Source: JAABRB01 sp963735025 (GTDB lineage Bacteria; Pseudomonadota; Gammaproteobacteria; Burkholderiales; SG8-39). From it: 64,000 nt of DNA. The notes beneath the pieces were generated by a model that searched no databases, was not told the origin of the DNA, and was given only the letters and a program-made list of their open reading frames with translations. The position numbers and the translations under genes were made by a program. Shown here piece by piece: positions 52,663 through 60,897 of the stretch (its first letter is position 1; each line of letters starts with the position of its first letter). Location of the stretch: NCBI GenBank assembly GCA_963735025.1, contig CAVTJG010000009.1, positions 1,178,001-1,242,000 of the forward strand, read 5' to 3'.

Positions 52663-52708
52663 CCCCCGCCTTTTCAAGGAGGGGGCCGGCGAAGCCGGCG
52701 GGGTGGTT
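52663..52708. repeat. Dispersed palindromic intergenic repeat, copy 2
   Basis: A hairpin of CCCCCGCCTT, TTC, AAGGAGGGGG (one A·C mismatch) is followed by GCCGGC, GAA, GCCGGC and GGGGTGGTTC. The order and loop sequences match copy 1 at 36004. It lies just after the small acidic gene, before the convergent hypothetical gene. Confidence 0.8.
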
Positions 52709-52718
52709 CAGCCGCCAC

Positions 52719-53325
52719 TCAACGCGTTGCTCCCAGGCTCGACCGGTGTACAACGCGCATCCGCTCCAGCGGATCGTATCCGCCAAGGCACATCGTCCAG
52801 CGCTCGAACTCGCCGCGCGGCATCACGAAATGGATGCCGCACCAGATCCGGTCCCAGTCTTGCGGCCGGATCGCGCCAAGTTTGCGCCGACCGCCCGGAA
52901 GCACCGCGTGACGGCGCATCGGGTCGAACGCGATCACGTCACCCGGCAGGTCCGCGCGCGTCACCTCGCCCGCCGACCTGTAAGCCGAGCCCGTCGCTCG
53001 CGAGGATCCAGTAGACGAATACCTCGCCCTCCCAGGGCTCGTCGTTGTGCCGTCCGAGGCAGGAGGTATAGACGAGCAGCGTGTCCGACACGTAAAGATC
53101 GTCCGGCATACCCAGTAGCCGGCGCGCCTCCCAACCCGGCCCCTGCGCGAGGAATGCCTCGCCCACCGCACGCGGCTCGAAGCCTTCCCGGTCCACCGGG
53201 GCAAAATCCGGTGAACGCTCGTTCCATGGACCCGCTTGCAGATATGCCATGCACGCTGCGCGAAGCTCCGGCGGCACGGCCAGGCGAAACAGCGAGCACT
53301 TACGGTTGAAAGACGGATGTCTCAT
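52719..53325 (-). CDS. Hypothetical protein, frameshifted near 52970
   Basis: The start at 53325 gives Met-Arg-His-Pro-Ser-Phe-Asn-Arg-Lys. The first frame runs through Asp-Leu-Tyr-Val-Ser-Asp-Thr and Trp-Glu-Gly-Glu-Val-Phe-Val-Tyr-Trp-Ile and breaks. Dropping one base in the CCC at 52969–52971 continues it into Gly-Gly-Glu-Val-Thr-Arg-Ala-Asp-Leu-Pro-Gly-Asp-Val-Ile-Ala-Phe-Asp-Pro, for 201 residues in all. The strand-rich pattern with Asp-Val-Ile-Ala-Phe-Asp and His-Ala-Val-Leu-Pro recalls the cupin or 2-oxoglutarate oxygenase core, but the iron ligands are not clear. Function is unknown. Confidence 0.65.
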
Positions 53326-53516
53326 TTCGCACTCCGAGCGGATTATCCGCGAACGCCGTGCCCGACGCTTGGCGGACCGAATTCTCTGCGAATTTCGTGC
53401 CAGGGCCACGCGCATAAGCGAGCGTCGCCTGCGATAATCTCCGCCGTGGCGGCCGGCAGGCTCCGCGTGCCTTCCACCGTACCCGAGTGTCAGAACCCAC
53501 GGTTTCCTCAGTCAAA

Positions 53517-54551
53517 ATGCCCCGAGATCCTGCAGACCGACTGGAACCGCGCCCCGTCGTTGCCATCACCATGGGCGATGCCGCCGGCGTCGGTCCCGAG
53601 GTGATTGCGAAGGCGCTCGCGCACGCCGATGTCTACGCGCAATGTCGACCGCTCGTGATCGGTGATGCCAGCCGGCTCGAGGAGGCGATCGCGCTGTGCG
53701 CGCTCGCGCTGAAAGTGGCTCGCGTCGCGAGTCCGGCGTCGGGATCCTACGCGCACGGGGTCGTCGACTGCTTGGACCTCGGACTTGTGCCCCGGGGTCT
53801 CGCGTTCGGCAAGCTGTCGCAGGCAGCGGGCGAGGCGGCGTACCGGTACGTTGAAAAGGCGACTGCCCTCGCCGTCGCCGGGGAGGTGGATGCAATCTGC
53901 ACCGCGCCGCTCAACAAGGAAGCATTGAATCTCGCCGGACACCACTATCCGGGCCACACGGAAATGCTCGCGGACCTTACCGGAACGCCCGAGGTCTCGC
54001 TGATGCTGGTGGCGCCGGGACTGCGCGTCATTCATGTGACCACGCACATGGGGCTGCTCGATGCGATCGCGCGAATCGAGCCGGGGATCGTGGCCCGGAC
54101 CATAGAGCGCGCGCAATCCGTCGCGACACGTGCGGGAATCCCGCAGCCGCGAATTGGCGTGTGCGCGATCAACCCGCATGCCGGCGAGGGCGGGCTTTTC
54201 GGGCGGGGCGAGGAGGCGGCGAAGATCCTGCCGGCGATCGAGGCGAGCCGGGCGCGCGGCTGGAACGTGGAGGGGCCGCTCCCCGCGGACACGCTCTTCT
54301 ACCGGGCCGGGCGCGGTGACTTCGACATCGTCGTGGCCATGTATCACGACCAGGGTCACGGACCGGTGAAGGTGATGGGCGTCGAGCAGGGAGTGAATGT
54401 CACGGTCGGATTGCCCGTGATCCGGACCTCCGTCGACCACGGCACCGCGTTCGATATCGCGGGAATGGGAATTGCCGACGAGCGGAGCATGCTGGAGTCA
54501 CTCCGGATCGCCGTAGAGCTCGCCGCCACGAAGCGCGGAGAGGCGACGTGA
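53517..54551 (+). CDS. PdxA-family dehydrogenase (4-hydroxythreonine-4-phosphate or related four-carbon acid phosphate)
   Basis: The 344-residue protein has the PdxA motifs: Thr-Met-Gly-Asp-Ala-Ala-Gly-Val-Gly-Pro-Glu near the start, the metal site Pro-Gly-His-Thr-Glu-Met-Leu, and Asn-Pro-His-Ala-Gly-Glu. An in-frame GTG at 53487 would add ten residues. The Val-Thr-Thr-His-Met-Gly-Leu segment is closer to PdxA2-type enzymes, which oxidise phospho-threonate or phospho-erythronate, than to vitamin B6 PdxA; this is a judgement by eye. It overlaps the FMN oxidase gene and lies near an Ltn-type dehydrogenase, but the DUF1537 kinase of four-carbon acid pathways is absent. Confidence 0.82.
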   Translation: MPRDPADRLEPRPVVAITMGDAAGVGPEVIAKALAHADVYAQCRPLVIGDASRLEEAIALCALALKVARVASPASGSYAHGVVDCLDLGLVPRGLAFGKLSQAAGEAAYRYVEKATALAVAGEVDAICTAPLNKEALNLAGHHYPGHTEMLADLTGTPEVSLMLVAPGLRVIHVTTHMGLLDAIARIEPGIVARTIERAQSVATRAGIPQPRIGVCAINPHAGEGGLFGRGEEAAKILPAIEASRARGWNVEGPLPADTLFYRAGRGDFDIVVAMYHDQGHGPVKVMGVEQGVNVTVGLPVIRTSVDHGTAFDIAGMGIADERSMLESLRIAVELAATKRGEAT

Positions 54552-55699
54552 GCATCGACTGGTCGCGCGTGGTCTCGATCGAGGATCTGCGGCGGCTCGC
54601 GCGGCGGCACGTTCCTCATCCGCTTTTCGGCTTCATCGACGGCGGCGCCGAGGACGAGGTGGCGCTCGTCGACAATCGTGCCGCATACGACCGGTGGAAG
54701 TTCCGCCAGCGCGTGTTCGTGGACGTTTCCCGGATCGACACCGAAGTGGACCTGTTCGGCACCCCGATCCGGTTTCCGCTAGCGATCTCGCCAACCGGGC
54801 TCGCCGGACTCGCCTGGCCACGCGCCGAGGTGGCGCTCGCGCGGGCCGCCGCGGCCTATGGAATTCCGTTCACGCTCGCGACGCCCTCCACCTCGTCCCT
54901 GGAACGCGTCGCACGCGAAGCCGGCGGCCGGCTCTGGTTCCAGCTCTACGTGCTGCGCGACCGGGACTACACGATGCGTCTCGTCGAGCGCGCGCGCGCG
55001 GCGGACTACGAGGCGCTCGTCATCACCGGAGACGTGGCGGTTGCCGGGAAGCGCGAGCGCGATCCACACAGCGGCTTCACGGTGCCGCTGCGGCCGCGGC
55101 TCGCTAACCTGATCGGCCTCGCCGGCCATCCGAAGTGGCTGTGGCAGATCGCGAAGCATGGCGTTCCGAAGATCGAGAACCTGGACGACTGGTCGGTCGC
55201 CAACGTCGGGACGCAGACGCTCGCTGCCATGGCCGCGTCGCAGTTCGACTCTGCGCTCGACTGGGAAACCCTGCAACGCTTGCGTGATGCCTGGCCGCGC
55301 AGGCTATTGCTGAAAGGGGTGCTTACGGCTGACGATGCGGAAAAGGCCGTGGCGCTGGGCGCCGATGGGGTGATCGTTTCCAATCACGGCGGACGTCAGC
55401 TCGATTGCACGGTGGCGCCGCTCGATGCGCTGCCGGAAGTCGTGCGCGCCGCGGGTGACAAGCTCGCGGTGCTGATCGATGGTGGAGTGCGCCGCGGCTC
55501 GCACGTGATGAAAGCGCGCGCGCTCGGCGCGACGGCAGCAATGGTCGGACGGGCGACGCTCTACGGTGTCGCTGCCGCAGGCGAGGAGGGCGCCCGACAT
55601 GCGCTGGAGATTCTCACCACCGAGATCAAGCGGTCGATGGCGCTGCTGGGCCGCACCGTGGTACGCGACCTCGACGCGGGGATCATGCAGCGCAATTGA
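54548..55699 (+). CDS. FMN-dependent alpha-hydroxy-acid oxidase/dehydrogenase (LldD type)
   Basis: The 383-residue TIM-barrel enzyme has the FMN hydroxyacid signature Ser-Asn-His-Gly-Gly-Arg-Gln-Leu-Asp, containing the catalytic His, and the N-terminal Phe-Gly-Phe-Ile-Asp-Gly-Gly. It oxidises an L-2-hydroxy acid such as L-lactate or glycolate to the keto acid. The GTG start overlaps the pdxA-type stop, so the two are coupled and likely act in one pathway. Confidence 0.9.
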   Translation: MSIDWSRVVSIEDLRRLARRHVPHPLFGFIDGGAEDEVALVDNRAAYDRWKFRQRVFVDVSRIDTEVDLFGTPIRFPLAISPTGLAGLAWPRAEVALARAAAAYGIPFTLATPSTSSLERVAREAGGRLWFQLYVLRDRDYTMRLVERARAADYEALVITGDVAVAGKRERDPHSGFTVPLRPRLANLIGLAGHPKWLWQIAKHGVPKIENLDDWSVANVGTQTLAAMAASQFDSALDWETLQRLRDAWPRRLLLKGVLTADDAEKAVALGADGVIVSNHGGRQLDCTVAPLDALPEVVRAAGDKLAVLIDGGVRRGSHVMKARALGATAAMVGRATLYGVAAAGEEGARHALEILTTEIKRSMALLGRTVVRDLDAGIMQRN

Positions 55700-55705
55700 G
55701 CGCCG

Positions 55706-56590
55706 TTACTTTCGAGCGGCCTTGGGGCGCGGATAAAGATTCACGATCGCGGCGGGATCCAGCTCGCCTTCGCCCCGCGCATCGAGCTCGCGATAGAGCG
55801 CGAGGACCCGCTCCGAGACGGGGAGCGGCGTGCCGGTCTCCGCGGCGACATCGAGCGCGGTGCCCACGTCCTTGACGAACAGATTTGCGGCGGCAAGCCG
55901 CTCGGTCCAGCCGTTCACCATGCGCGGGGCCCAGGTCTGGAAAGGCCGCGAGTCCGCCTGGCCGCCGGCAAGCGCTTTCGGCAGCAGCCCCGCGTCCACG
56001 CCCGCGCTCTCGGCCAGGCGGACCGCTTCCGCGACGATTGCGAGGGTGGTTCCCACGATGATCTGGTTGCAGAGCTTGGTGACCTGCCCGGCGCCGACCG
56101 GGCCCATGTGCGTGATGTTGGTGCCGTACGCAGCGAGAACCGGTCGCACGCGCTCGAACGCGGCTGCATCACCACCAGCCATGATGGCAAATGCGCCTCC
56201 GCCCTCCGGACCGGGAACGCGCCCGGATACCGGTGCGTCGATCCACTCCATGCCGCTCGTGCGCTTGAGCCGCGTCGCGAACTCGCGTGTAGCGTCCGGT
56301 CGAATACTGGCGTGATCAACCAGGACCTTCCCCACTCCGGGTGCGGTGGCGATGCCGCCCGCCCCGAACACGATCTCTTCGACCGCGCGTGTGTCGAGCA
56401 GGCTCATGAGCACGATGTCTGCGGCCTCGGTGACTTCTGCCGGCGTGCTGGCCGCGCGCGCGCCGCGCTCGAGGGCGCTCGTGAGCTTGCCGGGTGTCCG
56501 GTTCCAGACGGTCACCGTGTGGCCATGCTCGAGCAGCCGCAATGCCATCGGCAATCCCATGATCCCCAGACCGAGAAATCCGAGCTTCAT
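55706..56590 (-). CDS. NAD(P)-dependent 3-hydroxyisobutyrate dehydrogenase-type enzyme
   Basis: The 294-residue beta-hydroxyacid dehydrogenase has the Rossmann motif Gly-Leu-Gly-Ile-Met-Gly-x-Pro-Met (7–15), the substrate motif Asp-Ala-Pro-Val-Ser-Gly (about 142–147) and Asn-Gln-Ile-Ile-Val with catalytic Lys just before (Thr-Lys-Leu-Cys-Asn-Gln). Substrate could be 3-hydroxyisobutyrate, glyoxylate/tartronate semialdehyde or threonate. It ends six bases from the convergent oxidase gene. Confidence 0.85.
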   Translation of the reverse strand: MKLGFLGLGIMGLPMALRLLEHGHTVTVWNRTPGKLTSALERGARAASTPAEVTEAADIVLMSLLDTRAVEEIVFGAGGIATAPGVGKVLVDHASIRPDATREFATRLKRTSGMEWIDAPVSGRVPGPEGGGAFAIMAGGDAAAFERVRPVLAAYGTNITHMGPVGAGQVTKLCNQIIVGTTLAIVAEAVRLAESAGVDAGLLPKALAGGQADSRPFQTWAPRMVNGWTERLAAANLFVKDVGTALDVAAETGTPLPVSERVLALYRELDARGEGELDPAAIVNLYPRPKAARK

Positions 56591-56804
56591 TCTGCGTCGC
56601 CTCCTAGCGCCTGCCCAGGCAGCGAGGGTAGCCGATTCGAGGCGGCCGCGGTCCCGCCCGTGCCACACAGTCAAGAGGCGCCTGATTAGTTCGGGATTTC
56701 AACGATTTCGGGTCGGGGTTACAATCTTCGTCAAAATCCCTCACGCGTGGCGTTTGACGCGTGACCCTTGCGCGCCGCACCCAGGATCTCCAAGGACCGA
56801 CCGG

Positions 56805-58445
56805 ATGACCCTCCGCATCGACTTTCCGCCGGAGCGAGCCGCGTTTTACCGGGCGCAGGGCTGGTGGACCGACGAGCTGGTCGGCGATTGGCTGGAGCGC
56901 GCGGCCCGCGCCACGCCAAACCAGGCGGCAGTGGTTCGGGATGCGCACACGGTGACCTTCGCCGAGCTGGCCCGTCTCGTGCGGGCGTTCGCGCGCGGCA
57001 TCGACCGTCTGGGCATAGCCAAAGGGGATGTCGTGGCTGTGCAGCTGCCCAATACGCTCGAATTCGTTGTCGCATACCTCGGGCTCGCGTCGCGCGGCGC
57101 AGTCATGCAGACCCTTCACATGCCATATCGGGGCGCCGAGATCGAGATGCTGCTCCGACACAGCGGAGCGATTGCAGTGATCTGCGTGGCGCAGCAGAAA
57201 GACTACAGCGCGGCGGCATTGGCATTGAATCTAAAAAGCAAGTTGCCGCGACTGGCGTACGTGATCGCCGTCGGTCGGCCGCCGTCTGGTGCAGTCGCAT
57301 TCGACGATCTCGTCGCCGATGCGGCAACGAACGACACCGACCCGCAGACGGTCTCTGTCACTGCGGCCGATCCTTTCGTGCTGCTTTACACGTCCGGCAC
57401 CACCGCCGCGCCGAAGGGCGTCCCCCATCCATCCTGCACCTATCTCGCGAATTTTCGCCTGGTCGCACAGGAGCTCGCCGTGAGCGCCGCGGATTCGGTG
57501 CTCTGTGCGGCGCCGTTCACGCATCTGTACGGGCTCTCCGCGTTGAGTGTCGCGCTTTGCGGCGGGGCCACCTCGGTACTGCTGCCGGCATTCGCTCCAC
57601 AGGCGTTCGCCGACGCTCTGCAGCGGGCGCGTCCGAGCGTCGTCTATGCGGGCCCGGCACACATGGCGGGCTGCCTCAATGCGGGACTGCTTGCGGGCAT
57701 GGATCTCGCGTCGGTCCGCGTCGCGATTCTTTCGGGTGCTGCCGTGTCACCGGAGCTTGCCACCACGATCGAGGCGGCGCTCGGCCGCGGCAAGGTGCTG
57801 CAGCTCTGGGGCATGACTGAATTGCAGGGCGGCGCATTCACGCGACTGGACGACTCGAGTGATGTGCGCACGCGGACAGCCGGGCGACCAGTGCCCGGCA
57901 ACGAGTTGCGGATCGTGCGTGAAGATGGATCCTGTGCGCCGTCGGGCGAGACCGGTGAGCTGGAGATGCGCGGATGCTCGCTGTTCGCCGGCTACCTCGA
58001 CAATCCGCAGGCCACTGCCGCCGCGTTTACTGCGGACGGGTGGTTTCGGACCGGCGATCTCGCTTCGCTCGATGCCCAAGGGAACCTGCGAATCGCAGGT
58101 CGCACCAAGGAAATCATCAATCGCGGCGGTGTGAAGTTCAATCCGCTCGACATCGAGCATCTGATGGTTTCACACCACGCCGTGGAAACGTGCGCGATCA
58201 TACCGATGCCCGACCCGGTGCTGGGCGAGCGTGCCTGCTGCTTTGTCACCCTGCGCGACGGACAGAATTTCGGATTCGAGGCGATGCGCGAGTGGCTCGC
58301 GCAGCACGCGATCAGCAAGATCAAGTGGCCCGAGCGGCTCGAGGTCATCGATGCGATGCCGATGACCGCGACGCGGAAAGTGATGAAGGGTGCCCTCGCG
58401 AAGGAGCTCGAGCGGCGCCTGCAAAGCGAGCAGCAACAGCAGTAA
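56805..58445 (+). CDS. AMP-forming acyl-CoA ligase, probably for an aromatic or cyclic acid
   Basis: The 546-residue ANL enzyme has the adenylate loop Tyr-Thr-Ser-Gly-Thr-Thr-Ala-Ala-Pro-Lys-Gly (about 194–204), a Trp-Gly-Met-Thr-Glu motif, Gly-Trp-Phe-Arg-Thr-Gly-Asp and the C-terminal Gly-Arg-x-Lys-Glu-Ile-Ile hinge with Lys near the end. It lies 10 bases before the aromatic acyl-CoA monooxygenase gene, so it probably activates 2-aminobenzoate, salicylate or a similar acid for that enzyme; the acid cannot be named from sequence. Confidence 0.85.
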   Translation: MTLRIDFPPERAAFYRAQGWWTDELVGDWLERAARATPNQAAVVRDAHTVTFAELARLVRAFARGIDRLGIAKGDVVAVQLPNTLEFVVAYLGLASRGAVMQTLHMPYRGAEIEMLLRHSGAIAVICVAQQKDYSAAALALNLKSKLPRLAYVIAVGRPPSGAVAFDDLVADAATNDTDPQTVSVTAADPFVLLYTSGTTAAPKGVPHPSCTYLANFRLVAQELAVSAADSVLCAAPFTHLYGLSALSVALCGGATSVLLPAFAPQAFADALQRARPSVVYAGPAHMAGCLNAGLLAGMDLASVRVAILSGAAVSPELATTIEAALGRGKVLQLWGMTELQGGAFTRLDDSSDVRTRTAGRPVPGNELRIVREDGSCAPSGETGELEMRGCSLFAGYLDNPQATAAAFTADGWFRTGDLASLDAQGNLRIAGRTKEIINRGGVKFNPLDIEHLMVSHHAVETCAIIPMPDPVLGERACCFVTLRDGQNFGFEAMREWLAQHAISKIKWPERLEVIDAMPMTATRKVMKGALAKELERRLQSEQQQQ

Positions 58446-58455
58446 GGGATCAAAC

Positions 58456-60795
58456 ATGAAACTGAACGTGATCGGCGCCGGTCCGGCTGGACTCTACTAC
58501 GCAATCCTGCACAAGAAGAGCTTTCCGCAGGCCGACGTGACGGTGTACGAACGCAACCTGCCCGACGACACGTTCGGTTTTGGCATCGTGCTTTCCGACG
58601 AGACGCTCGGGAATCTCAAGTCTGCCGACGAGCCGACCTACCACGATATCGCGGCGAGCTTTGCGTACTGGGACGACATCTACGTGCACTACAAGGGCGC
58701 AGTGTTGAAGTCCTCGGGGCACGGTTTTTCGGGGCTGAAGCGGCTCACGCTCCTCGAGATTCTCCAGCGACGCGCGGCCCAGCTCGGCATCGATGTCCGG
58801 TATCAAACCGAAATTTCGTCCGTCGAACCCTACCTGAACGCGGATCTCGTCGTGGCGGCGGACGGGATCAACAGCGTGATCCGCGAGAACTGGAAAGATC
58901 ACTTCCGGCCGTCCATCGACTGGCGGCCGAACAAGTTCGTATGGCTGGGCGCAAAGGCGTTGCTGCCGGGGTTCACGTACAGCTTCCGGGAGAACGAGGA
59001 TGGAATCTGGAATCTGCATGCGTACATGTTCACGCGGGGCGAGTGCACCCTGATCGTCGAGACGACCGGCGAAGCGTTCGCGAAGTCCGGTATCGGCGTG
59101 CAGGACGAGCGTGCCACGGTGGCCTATGTGCGGAAGCTCTTCGACGCGGAGATCGCGGGCGGGGAGATCCAGACCAACCGCTCGTTCTGGCGGAATTTCC
59201 CGGCCGTGCGATGCGCGCGATGGAGCCACGAGAACGTGGTGCTGCTCGGCGATGCGGCGCACTCCGCGCACTGGTCCATCGGATCGGGCACCAAGCTCGC
59301 GCTCGAGGATGCGATTGCGCTGCACCACGCGGTCACCCGCCATCGGCGCAGCATCAAGGGGGCGCTGCGCACCTACGAGGAGGAGCGCCATGCCGAGGCG
59401 GACCGCATCACGCATTCCGCCAACACGAGCCTGGTCTTCTTCGAAAACGTGCATCGATTCTGGCACATGGAGCCGATCCAGTTCAATTTCGCGCTGATGT
59501 CGCGCGCGAAGGCCGTGACCTACGAGAATCTTCGCATGCGCGACGCTTCGGTGGTGCAGGACCTCGATCGGTGGTGGGTGCGGCATGTGGCCGAGAGCGA
59601 AGGGGCGCGGGTGCCCAAGGACTTCACCGCACCGCCAATGTTCGCTCCCTTTCATCTCAGGGGGATGCAGCTCGCCAACCGCGTGGTGGTCTCGCCGATG
59701 TGCCAGTACTCCGCGGTAGACGGAACTCCGACCGACTGGCATTTCGTGCACTACGGCGCGCGCGCCGTGGGGGGCGCGGGTCTCCTGTTCACCGAGATGA
59801 CCTGCGTGGCGCCGGATGCACGCATCACACCCGGTTGCACGGGCATGTACAAGGCGGAGCACGCGCTGGCATGGAAGCGGATCGTCGATTTCGTGCACAT
59901 CCACACGGATGCGAGGATTGCCCTGCAGCTCGGCCACGCCGGGCGCAAGGGTTCGACCCAGCTCATGTGGGAGGAGATGGACAAGCCGTTGCGCAACGGC
60001 AACTGGCCGATCGTCTCGGCCTCGCCGCTACCCTATTTCCCGGGCGAGAGTCAGGTGCCGCGCGAAATGTCACGCGCCGACATGGAGCGCGTGCGCGACC
60101 AGTACGTCGCCGCGGCGCGCATGGGGATCGAGTGCGGATTCGATATGCTCGAGCTGCACATGGCGCACGGGTACCTGCACGCCTCGTTCATCTCACCGGT
60201 CACGAATCGACGTACCGACAAGTATGGCGGGTCACTCGCAAACCGGTTGCGGTTTCCGCTCGAAGTGTTCGATGCCTGTCGGGCGGTGTGGCCGAAGGAG
60301 AAGCCGATGTCCGTGCGCATCTCGGCGACCGACTGGATTCCGGACGGCATCACCGGTGCCGACGCCGTCGAAATCGCCAAGGCCTTCAAGGCGCACGGAT
60401 GCGACCTGATCGACGTGTCCACCGGCCAGACCGACCCTGCGTCGAAACCCGTATACGGGCGAATGTATCAGCTGGTGTTCGCGGAGCAGATCCGCAACGA
60501 AGCCGGCATTGCCACGATGGCGGTCGGGGCGATCACGTCCGCCGACCAGGTGAACACGATCGTCGCCTCCGGGCGCGCCGACCTCGCGGCGCTTGCCCGA
60601 CCGCATCTTGCCGATCCCTATTTCACGCTGCATGCCGCGGCCGAATACGGCTTTCACGGAGTTTCGTGGCCCAAGCAGTACCTCTCAGGCAAGCAGCAGC
60701 TCTACCTGCTCGTGGAACGCGCCAAGGCGGAGGACCAGCGCCGGGACCCGGCGCCACGGCCATCGACGCACGACTCCCTGGAGACCGATGCGTAG
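58456..60795 (+). CDS. Bifunctional aromatic acyl-CoA monooxygenase/reductase (anthraniloyl-CoA or salicylyl-CoA 5-hydroxylase type)
   Basis: The 779-residue protein fuses two enzymes. The N-terminal half is an FAD monooxygenase with Gly-Ala-Gly-Pro-Ala-Gly-Leu-Tyr (8–15) and Gly-Asp-Ala-Ala-His-Ser (about 265–270). From about residue 394 an old-yellow-enzyme FMN barrel follows (Asn-Arg-Val-Val-Val-Ser-Pro-Met-Cys-Gln-Tyr, His-Tyr-Gly-Ala-Arg-Ala). This is the layout of 2-aminobenzoyl-CoA monooxygenase/reductase, which hydroxylates and dearomatises the CoA ester. The ligase directly upstream supports a CoA-thioester route. Confidence 0.9.
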   Translation: MKLNVIGAGPAGLYYAILHKKSFPQADVTVYERNLPDDTFGFGIVLSDETLGNLKSADEPTYHDIAASFAYWDDIYVHYKGAVLKSSGHGFSGLKRLTLLEILQRRAAQLGIDVRYQTEISSVEPYLNADLVVAADGINSVIRENWKDHFRPSIDWRPNKFVWLGAKALLPGFTYSFRENEDGIWNLHAYMFTRGECTLIVETTGEAFAKSGIGVQDERATVAYVRKLFDAEIAGGEIQTNRSFWRNFPAVRCARWSHENVVLLGDAAHSAHWSIGSGTKLALEDAIALHHAVTRHRRSIKGALRTYEEERHAEADRITHSANTSLVFFENVHRFWHMEPIQFNFALMSRAKAVTYENLRMRDASVVQDLDRWWVRHVAESEGARVPKDFTAPPMFAPFHLRGMQLANRVVVSPMCQYSAVDGTPTDWHFVHYGARAVGGAGLLFTEMTCVAPDARITPGCTGMYKAEHALAWKRIVDFVHIHTDARIALQLGHAGRKGSTQLMWEEMDKPLRNGNWPIVSASPLPYFPGESQVPREMSRADMERVRDQYVAAARMGIECGFDMLELHMAHGYLHASFISPVTNRRTDKYGGSLANRLRFPLEVFDACRAVWPKEKPMSVRISATDWIPDGITGADAVEIAKAFKAHGCDLIDVSTGQTDPASKPVYGRMYQLVFAEQIRNEAGIATMAVGAITSADQVNTIVASGRADLAALARPHLADPYFTLHAAAEYGFHGVSWPKQYLSGKQQLYLLVERAKAEDQRRDPAPRPSTHDSLETDA

Positions 60796-60897
60796 CGCAC
60801 CGCGGCCCCGCTTGCCAGGCGTCTTGTCACCGGAGTTTGCTAATCTTTCCGCTCGGGCAGGCGTCGCTTCTCCGCCTGGCAAGGGGATTGCTTGTCT

